Of a DNA stretch of 64,000 nucleotides, positions 57,512 through 64,000 are shown one piece after another. This DNA comes from Sequoia sempervirens (Eukaryota; Streptophyta; Pinopsida; Cupressales; Cupressaceae). Where the stretch lies: the NCBI GenBank assembly GCA_007258455.2, contig VDFB02270651.1:705275360-705339359 (forward strand), read 5' to 3'. Each line of letters starts with the position of its first letter. Positions within the stretch are counted from its first letter, which is position 1. Made by a program: the position numbers and the translations under genes. The notes beneath the pieces were generated by a model, which was not told where the DNA came from, searched no databases, and saw nothing but the letters and a program-made list of their open reading frames with translations.

Positions 57512-60324
57512 TTATGCAAGAGGATGAATTAGGGGGATTTGAGAGGGGAGATACATGGGATGATGGATGGGATGCTGCGAAGGGTATGGATGGAATGATG
57601 GGGTGGATATATGATGGGGAGATGCGTTCAGGACCAACATTGGCACATGTGGTGGTGGATGTGGAAAAATAAGAGGATTAAGGGATGGAGAATGTGGGAA
57701 TAATGGAGGAGATGGAATGGTGAATTTCGGGACATAGGGACCCAAGACAGATGTAGGAGATGAAAGGGTGTATGATTAGCTTGTGGATTAGCGACTTTGG
57801 ATGTTCTTACTGATTTTTCATGTGATGGCATTGCATCTTTTTTCTTTGGGATCCACATGGTTTTGATCTTTGCTTTGGTGGGCCTTTGTGGCCTACAGAT
57901 TTTATTTAGATTTAGATTTTTCTTCTCTTCACCATGTATTTTAGAGGGGACATGGGGAGCCATAAATTCATGTGGATGCTTAGATTTATGCATTTTTCCT
58001 TTAACAGCCAAAGTGCTTTTAGTAGCAATGGGATGGGTGTGAGGAGATGGATGATGTGGAGTGATGGAGGTAGGATTACAAGGATTACGTGTAGATGGAG
58101 AATGTGTAGGTAAGTGCCTTTGTTGATCCTGACTATGGGGTATGTGAGAGGGACGTTTATGATGGATGAGATGGATAGGTGATGAATGGATGAAAGGATG
58201 GATAGGACGAGATGGAGGAGGTGATTTTGGGATATAGGGGCCCAAAATAGATGTAGGACCTGGCATGGTAGATGGAGGATTAGAGATGGTAGATGGAAGG
58301 ATGTAAGGACCCAAAATGGATGGAGCAGATGAGGGAGGAATATGGATGATGGTTTTGAGGCGATACGATAGAGGAGGAGGGATGGCCACATATGATCTAG
58401 TGGGGTGATGGGAAGAGCCAATATTTCTTTTGGAAAAGGCTCGTTGAGGATGTCTAGAGGTTGTACCAACATTTTTGGATTGCGAGTCGTGAGTAGCACA
58501 TCCAAGACCTTGTGGATACAAATGTTCTTTAGCTTGGATGGGCTCTATAATACCTTGCTCATGAAGGCCTAAACCTTTTCCTTGATAGTTCATTTTCTTG
58601 AGTATTCGATCTAGGACAGGATTTTTGTTATTCTGGAAGAATGATGCGAGCTCATTATTAGGTGGAAGAGGAGGGTTGGTAAATACACTATGCTTTTCTT
58701 CTGCAAGGAGGTCACCATGGAAGAATGTGAGAGTACCAAGGGGATATGCAAGCGGTGGGGGGATAGCATTTTTAGGCGATGATGGGGGATCATGAGAAGG
58801 AGAGGATGGGATAGCAACATCAGGAGAGGGAGTAGGGGCCATGATAGGATTTGGATTTGTGGTAGTAGGCTCATGCGATGGAGATGGAGATGGAGCAGTG
58901 GAAGCTTGAATGACAAGGGGATCATGGGATGGAATGGATGGGGGACTGTGATCTTGAGGTGGACTAGATAGGATGGTAGGATCTTGATCTGGAGAAGGGG
59001 ATATGCTGGCATGCTTTGGATTAGACTCTTGGCATGACTCATCTTGTGTGGATGGCATGATAACAGACTCTTTTTGGGACTCTTCAAGTAGGGAAGATGG
59101 AGGGACGGAAGATCCATGAGGTTCATTGGAATGGGTTTTAGTGCTACTAGGAGTGGGAGGAGTGGATTGGATTTGGGTGTCTTCGGTGGATTCGGTAGAT
59201 CTAGGAGTAGAGGGAGTGGATTGGAATTGGGTGTTTTCGATGGATTCGGTGGTTCTCATGGTAGGAGATGTGGGTTCAATGGATTTAGTGGGTTCAATGG
59301 TTTCCATGGTTTGATCAGTGCTAGGGGTGGTAACATCAATAATAGGTGTGGTATGGAGAAGGGTCTCATCACTAGTGACCGTGGATGATGGATCTAGATG
59401 GCATGGTTCCATGACTTCAAGATGTGGAGTTGGGGATGGCTTCTTTGTAATTAGTCCTTGGAGAACTTCTGAAACGAGAGACTTGCATATGGTTGGCTTG
59501 GCTAGGGTGGTAGAAATGGATGAGGGATTATGGATTGGTGGACTGGGGTTAGATGGAGGAATGGGATTGAATGTAGGACTATGAGTAAATGGAGGATTAG
59601 GATTGGATGGGTGAATGGGATTGGATGGAGGACTAGGAGTAGATGGAGGACTAGGATGGGATGGATGAATGGGATTGGATGGAAGACTAGGAGTAGATGT
59701 ATGAATGGGATTGGATGGAGGACTAGGAGTAGATGGAGGGTTAAGGTAAGGATATTGGAGTGGTGAATTAAGATAGGGGGACATGAATTGTGGATTAGGA
59801 CAAGAGGATATAGGTGGTGTAGTGGAACAAGAGGATGTGGGGGATGGATTATAATAAAGGTATTGGGATGATGGATTATGATGAGGAGACATGGATGTAG
59901 GATTAAGGTAAAAGGGTGTGGATGTAGGATTAGTATGGGAAGATTGGAAAAGAGGATTAGGATAGGGGGACATGGATGGGGAATTGTAATAGGAGTATTG
60001 GGATGGAAGATGAGGATAAGAGGATGTAGATGTTGTGTAAGGGGATGATGTAGATGAAGGACATGACAAATATGGGGATGAAGAAGATACTGGATATCCA
60101 TTGTCCAGGGTGGCATAAGGAGCATGACTAGGCGTGGATGAAGACATAGCGGGATAACTGGAAGGGGTGATTGGATTGTGGAAAGTGGGTGGAGAGATCT
60201 TACTATTGATGATAGCATCAAGGGGATCTATGTCATATTCTTCTTGATTGACAAGACTTTCGTTATCGTCGTCCACGTAATTAAGGTTTCCCTTGACTAC
60301 TATTGATGGAGGATGAGGATTCAT
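57512..60324 (-). CDS. Pro/Ser/Thr-rich G-patch protein of element D (frameshifted near its end)
   Basis: An ORF of 898 codons runs from 60324 to 57628. Residues 1-50 are acidic (NYVDDDNESLVNQEEYDIDP). Residues 50-270 are Ser/Pro/Tyr/Asn-rich, with SPPSNPIHPS-type repeats at about 196-262. Residues 300-520 are Ser/Thr/Pro-rich with acidic words. A G-patch lies at about 570-612 (VLDRILKKMNYQGKGLGLHE, then GLGCA; 58489-58617). A Pro-rich part repeats ILGPYI(L/P)(P/K)S. A basic end follows (KAKIKTMWIPKKKDAM). Near 57775 the natural reading shifts frame: the next frame reads LSSPTSVLGPYVPKF and goes on to 57512. There is no zinc knuckle and no gag domain. A G-patch binds RNA or partners of RNA helicases, so an RNA role for the element's transcript is possible (inference). 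The length without stops, unlike the decayed T genes, suggests selection or recent activity. Confidence 0.78.
58489..58617 (-). other. G-patch domain within the element D protein
   Basis: The pattern hydrophobic-L-x-K-M-x-Y-x-G-K-GLG-x3-QG-x2-EPI, then QGLGCA fits the G-patch signature. Elements B and C have a G-patch between protease and RT (GYDxNQRLGxNDNG), so D's protein may descend from that linker with gag, protease and RT removed. Inference. Confidence 0.7.
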
Positions 60325-60959
60325 GATGGTGAAAGGATAAAGAGGATGGATAAAAGATTTTGGATGGGAACGGATTAAAGCTCAAATCAAGATTTTGGTC
60401 AAGCTCAGATCAAGATTGGACAAAAGCTCAGATTAGGATGATTGGATGGGATTGCTTTTGATTTTGATGGGATTCGGTAGATGGATGATTGGATCGGGTA
60501 GATGATTTGATGAATTTGATTAAAGTACTAGATCAATTTGATGGGATAGGATCAAATGATTAGATGATGTTGATTGGATAATTGTGATTGGATGAACTTG
60601 ATCAGATTGGTGTGCTTAGATTGATTAGATGATCAGAGGAATGGATTGGTTTTATTAGATAGGAAGAAATAAAAGGTACCACTAGATAGAGCTCAAAAAA
60701 TTAAGCAATTTTGGTTTTTGAACGAAATTGATTCGACGTACGGTTTGTAAATGGTGGCCCCAGGAAGTTAGAGGCGTGTCCACCCTGCGATGCGGGGTGT
60801 GGCCGCCCTGGGATGGTCAAATTTTTGATAGAAGGAAATAGAAGGTACCACTGGGTAGAGATTGAAAAACTAAGCAACTTTGGTTTTTGAACGAAGTTGA
60901 TTCGATGTACGATTTGTAAATGATGGGCCCGGGAAGTTAAAGGGGCGTAGCCAACATTC

Positions 60960-61230
60960 TGCAATAAAATCAGGGGCGTAGACAGCTTTCTGCAGCAAAT
61001 CAAGGGCGTTTCCAGCAAAATCAGGGGCGTTTCCAGCAAAATTAGGGGCGTTTTCAACAAAATTAGGGGCGTAAACAACTTTCTGCAGTAAATCAGGGGC
61101 GCTGCCGCATTTCTGCGGGGGCGCTACCGCATTTCTGCGTAGGGCGCTACCGCGTTTCTGCGGAGGCGCTACCGCGTTTCTACGGGGGCGCTACCGCATT
61201 TCTGCGTAGGGTGCTACCACATTTCTGTGG
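60960..61230. repeat. Short GC-rich tandem repeats in D leader, part 1
   Basis: First about five copies of AAATCAGGGGCGTTTCCAGC type (about 23 bp), then six copies of GGGGCGCTACCGCATTTCTG type (about 22 bp, 61100-61230). Both share GGGGCG. Confidence 0.8.
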
Positions 61231-62154
61231 GGACGAAGCTTGGTTTTTGATGGCAAAGGCTATGGCAAAGACACAAAATGATAAAACAAGTCCAAAGTAT
61301 CAAAAATTTGACAGATTTTTCACGAGATAACACCTCAAGCAAGCACAATCCTATGATTAATATTACGGGTATGGCAAGGCAAAGTCTTAATCTAGGATGC
61401 ACAAGGCTTCTAGGGAGTCCTCGATATACTCTCGGTACGTGAGGCACAACCGTGAACACCAGTCCATCACAAGCGTGAGTCGGGAACCCCAGCGAGATAC
61501 TGAAGGGCTCGAGACCAACTCTTCACGTCTATCTGGGTATCACCCCTAACCGGCACTCCCAATTACGATGCAACTGGATTGGGGTACACTTTCGTTCTCC
61601 CCCCTTTATATACCCCGCCGGTACACGTGGTTGGAATCGTCCCTTGGGGTGATGAAATCCCCAAGCAGGTCCCACTAAAAGGAAGACACCAACTGTTTCC
61701 AACTACTCCCCAGGCTCACACGAAGTGCAAGGGGAAAGTGAAAACAAATCAATGCCCCCTTGGGTAACACAAAAGTAAACAACCACAACAAACAATGAGA
61801 TTTAATCCCCCTAATTAGACTATGTTTGAAAACAGTAAAGATAATTTTTTGAAAATCTGATTATGTAGATGACCCTGCAAACAAGTGTTAGTTGTCCTCT
61901 TTTTCGCCTTTGGTCAAATTTTTCCACAATATGCTATAAAAACGTTAGTGAAAAATAGCAATATTCTTGCCAGAACAACATTAGAGAGTTATCACGTGAA
62001 AACCGCAAAAAACTAGAGCAAAAACGAAGCCAAAACACCCATTTTAAAACACCCATTTTACCTTCCCAAACCGGTGGTTGTTTCGGGGCCACCACTTCTC
62101 GCGGGAGGGCCGCCGCGCCTGCGGAAGGGCTCGCTATGTTCTCGCTGAGGGCTT

Positions 62155-62525
62155 ACCGCGACTGTGAAGCGGCGCCACCGCACTTCAGGGGCGCCACCGC
62201 ACTCGCGGAGGCACTACCGCGACTTCTAAAGTGAGTGGCTTACCACACTTCAGAGGGGCACCACCGCATCTCTCGGTGAGGGCGCCAACAAGACTTCCGT
62301 GGAGGGCGCCACCGCGACTTCGGTGGGGGCGCACCGCGACTCGTGGAGGGCTTACCACACTTCCGCCAAGACTTCCGCGGGGCTTACCACACTTCGGGGG
62401 CTTTACCAAGACTTCTATAGGGCTTTACCACACTGGAGGGCGCCATCAAGACTTCAGGGAAGCACTACCGCACTTCTGTGAGGGCACTACCGCACTTCTG
62501 TGGGGGTGCTAACGCACTTTTGCGA
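62155..62525. repeat. Short GC-rich tandem repeats in D leader, part 2
   Basis: A dozen or more irregular copies of GGGCGCCACCGCACTTC or GGCTTACCACACTTC words. They resemble the GGCGCACTTTGAG and AGCGCCACT words of the family T leader and PMD blocks. Confidence 0.75.
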
Positions 62526-62580
62526 GCTTTTCCTGCAAAATTCTTAACTCGAAGAGACGTTAAATGCAAGACCCGTGTGT

Positions 62581-62600
62581 GGGTCCCACCGGGTGTGCCA
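62581..62600 (-). other. Primer binding site, element D
   Basis: TGGCACACCCGGTGGGACCC on the minus strand, four bases after the LTR. The sequence differs from the family T site (TGGCGCTAGAAGGAGGG), so another tRNA is likely used. I did not identify it. Confidence 0.75.
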
Positions 62601-62604
62601 GAAA

Positions 62605-63864
62605 TGTGATACCTTGATATTTCTACTGCTCTAAATGTGTAAAACAACTAAGAATGCAAGTGATAAAATACCAAAGACACCTCAAGATTAGCCAAAAGAG
62701 TGATAAACAATAAGGAAAATGGACTAAATAAAACACAAACGATTTCACCTTCCTTGCTGTTGATTTCTCCTTGATTGGCCCTTGCTTGGAATTGATTGTG
62801 TGCTCCTTAGATGATTGTTTGAATGTCTAAAATGCAAGATTCTATATGCAAGATGATTAACAAAGATGATTGAATGATTGAAGAGGCTTGAGGATTCAAA
62901 TGGACAGCATGTAGTTATCAAAATGCGAAGTGTTGGAAATGCCCTTGAGAAGGGGGTATTTATAGGAGATTTTGAATTCTCTAGAGAATTCAAGGGTCAA
63001 GATTGATCCAACAAGGTCAAGATGAAGGGCTATGGTGGGTTGAGATCCCACAAGCCCTCACATCTTGACATGTGGAGGGTGAAGTGGATAAGAGGATATG
63101 AGGTGGAGATGAGTTGTCAAAAAAGGTACATGAGGTGGAAAAGGACATGCACTTTGGGGGATGAGAGGATTTCCACAAAAAGGGATTTCTTGTCCCCAAG
63201 TGGGAGTGAAAAAGACATTTGAGGAATTTTGGAATTCCTCAAAAATCTACATGGGAAAAGGAAAGGTGATTGGGGGGATAAATGTGAATTAAAAATTCAC
63301 ATTCCTAGGATGATCTAGAGGGTAAAAGGTGGGCTCCAAAAAGGTGGGACTTGGTCACATGTGGAGATTGTGACAAGTCCAAGGTTCTAGAAGCCTTGGG
63401 AGAATGGAATGTGAATTAAAAATTCACATATAAAAGAGGGGAATCTAGGAAGAATAAAAAGGAATTAAAAATTCCTTGGAAAATGATTAGGCTTAATTAA
63501 TCAATAATTAGAAGAATAAATAAGGATTAGAAGCCAACTTGCAAAAGTTGGAGGATGTGACACATCCTAATCAAGGATTAGGCATGTGCACATCCCTAAT
63601 GAAGAAATTAGGAAATGGATTAGGATTAGATGAAAATGACATGTGAGGAATTAAATAAATGTAATATTTATTTAATTTTTTTGAAGAAAAGAGGATTAAG
63701 GAGGGTAAGGTATTTAATTATTAATTAAAAACCTTAGAGATTTGGCAGAATTAAAGATATTGATTAAATAATAGTAATATTACTTAATTAACTCGGATAA
63801 GAGGATGTTTAGACGAAAAGTGATAAATTTGGATAAATTATGTGTCCAAATTTGGATGTCTACA
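62605..63864 (-). mobile_element. 5' LTR of element D
   Basis: A 1,260-bp LTR, minus strand from TGTAGACATCC (63864) to GTATCACA (62605). TATA box at 62957-62964. It lacks a segment of about 35-40 bp present near 53515-53555 of the other LTR. CTGAT follows outside. Confidence 0.9.
62957..62964 (-). promoter_or_regulatory. LTR TATA box, element D 5' LTR
   Basis: TATAAATA followed by CCCCC on the minus strand. It would start the D transcript about 350 bases before the primer binding site. Confidence 0.6.
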
Positions 63865-64000
63865 CTGATATTTGTAAGGAGGCTTCTATATTGTAAAGCA
63901 CATTATGTTTACAAAAAATTTGCATCATGTTTACAAAACAACAACCATTACAAAATTTGGGAAGCTTAATGGTCATTTGTGTGTTATTATGGACTTGCCT
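63865..64000. other. Flank right of element D
   Basis: 136 bases of AT-rich sequence with two TATGTTTACAAAA / CATGTTTACAAAA words. I see no gene or element. Confidence 0.4.

Larger units (their letters stand above)
60325..62580 (-). other. 5' leader of element D
   Basis: About 2.25 kb. The part next to the ORF (60325-60660) is GATTGG/GATGATTGG-rich. 60690-60960 has two related copies of a TTTGGTTTTTGAACGAA segment. Tandem repeats occupy 60960-61230. A unique-looking part covers 61231-62040. GC-rich repeats occupy 62085-62525. No ORF is convincing. Confidence 0.7.
53183..63864 (-). mobile_element. Element D: non-autonomous LTR retrotransposon, 10.7 kb
   Basis: Two LTRs, primer binding site, polypurine tract, a 2.3-kb leader, one long ORF (57512-60324) and a 3-kb 3' noncoding region. 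No protease, RT, RNase H or integrase motif is present in any frame, so it depends on another element. It shares with family T the LTR tip, the polypurine tract, the CTACG stem-loops with their GCAAGG flank, the GCCAGGTTTTCA block and GC-rich leader repeats. The primer binding site differs. Confidence 0.85.

Noticed and set aside
57912..58505. Long minus-strand frame overlapping the D protein, and similar ones at 58611-59126 and 59502-60221
   Set aside because: They are other frames of the same low-complexity Pro/Ser codons and show no motif or repeat logic of their own. The G-patch frame explains the region.
61214..61459. 81-codon minus-strand frame in the D leader, with a TATATA-like word near 61605
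   Set aside because: No similarity I recognise, short, and no support from the surrounding repeats; too weak to call.
62155..62525. Possible CRISPR array in the regularly spaced GC-rich words (also 61100-61230)
   Set aside because: Plant DNA; units are irregular, abut without unique spacers of fixed length, and no cas-like gene is present. They are tandem repeats of a retroelement leader.

Overview
This window is plant repeat DNA. I see no host gene, tRNA or rRNA that I can support. It is AT-rich and almost entirely built of long LTR retrotransposons of the Ty3/gypsy superfamily, nested, truncated and inverted, most of them full of nonsense codons. The coding order gag, protease, G-patch, RT, RNase H, a second archaeal-type RNase H, integrase marks the main family (called T here) as the plant Tat lineage (relatives of Ogre and Retand). 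That and the density of decayed elements point to a large seed-plant genome. A conifer or other gymnosperm is plausible, but the sequence alone does not settle it.

Layout. 1-1564: two LTR pieces of family T. 1590-3151: a protease-linker/RT fragment on the minus strand, fused to a plus-strand integrase (3152-4211), a long 3' noncoding region (4212-7330) and antisense ORFs (7421-9616). Together this is the rearranged element A. 9861-33574: element B, plus strand, LTR to LTR and about 20.4 kb without its insertion, sharing its left LTR with A. B carries a 5' leader, gag, protease, RT/RNase H, a 3.3-kb foreign solo LTR (20399-23708, 5-bp target duplication AGTCA), second RNase H, integrase, 3' noncoding region and two tandem antisense genes encoding a plant mobile domain (PMD). 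33575-35046: the 3' end of another element with its polypurine tract and a deleted LTR. 35047-50027: element C, minus strand, with 5' LTR, leader, gag and pol, cut off inside its 3' noncoding region. 50028-53182: non-LTR DNA with degenerate repeats of roughly 350-500 bp and a 269-bp foldback (MITE-like) element. 53183-63864: element D, minus strand, two LTRs and no pol; its only long ORF encodes a Pro/Ser/Thr-rich protein of about 900 residues with a G-patch.

How the parts fit. Family T elements A-C would have supplied Gag, protease, RT, two RNases H and integrase. D has none of these but shares with T its LTR start (TGTAGACA), its polypurine tract, two blocks of 3' noncoding sequence (including a stem-loop with compensatory base changes) and GC-rich short repeats in the leader. 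D is therefore best read as a non-autonomous partner of the T family. The most interesting items are this non-autonomous G-patch element, the shared covarying stem-loop, a row of hairpins just upstream of gag, and the duplicated antisense PMD genes between integrase and the 3' LTR.
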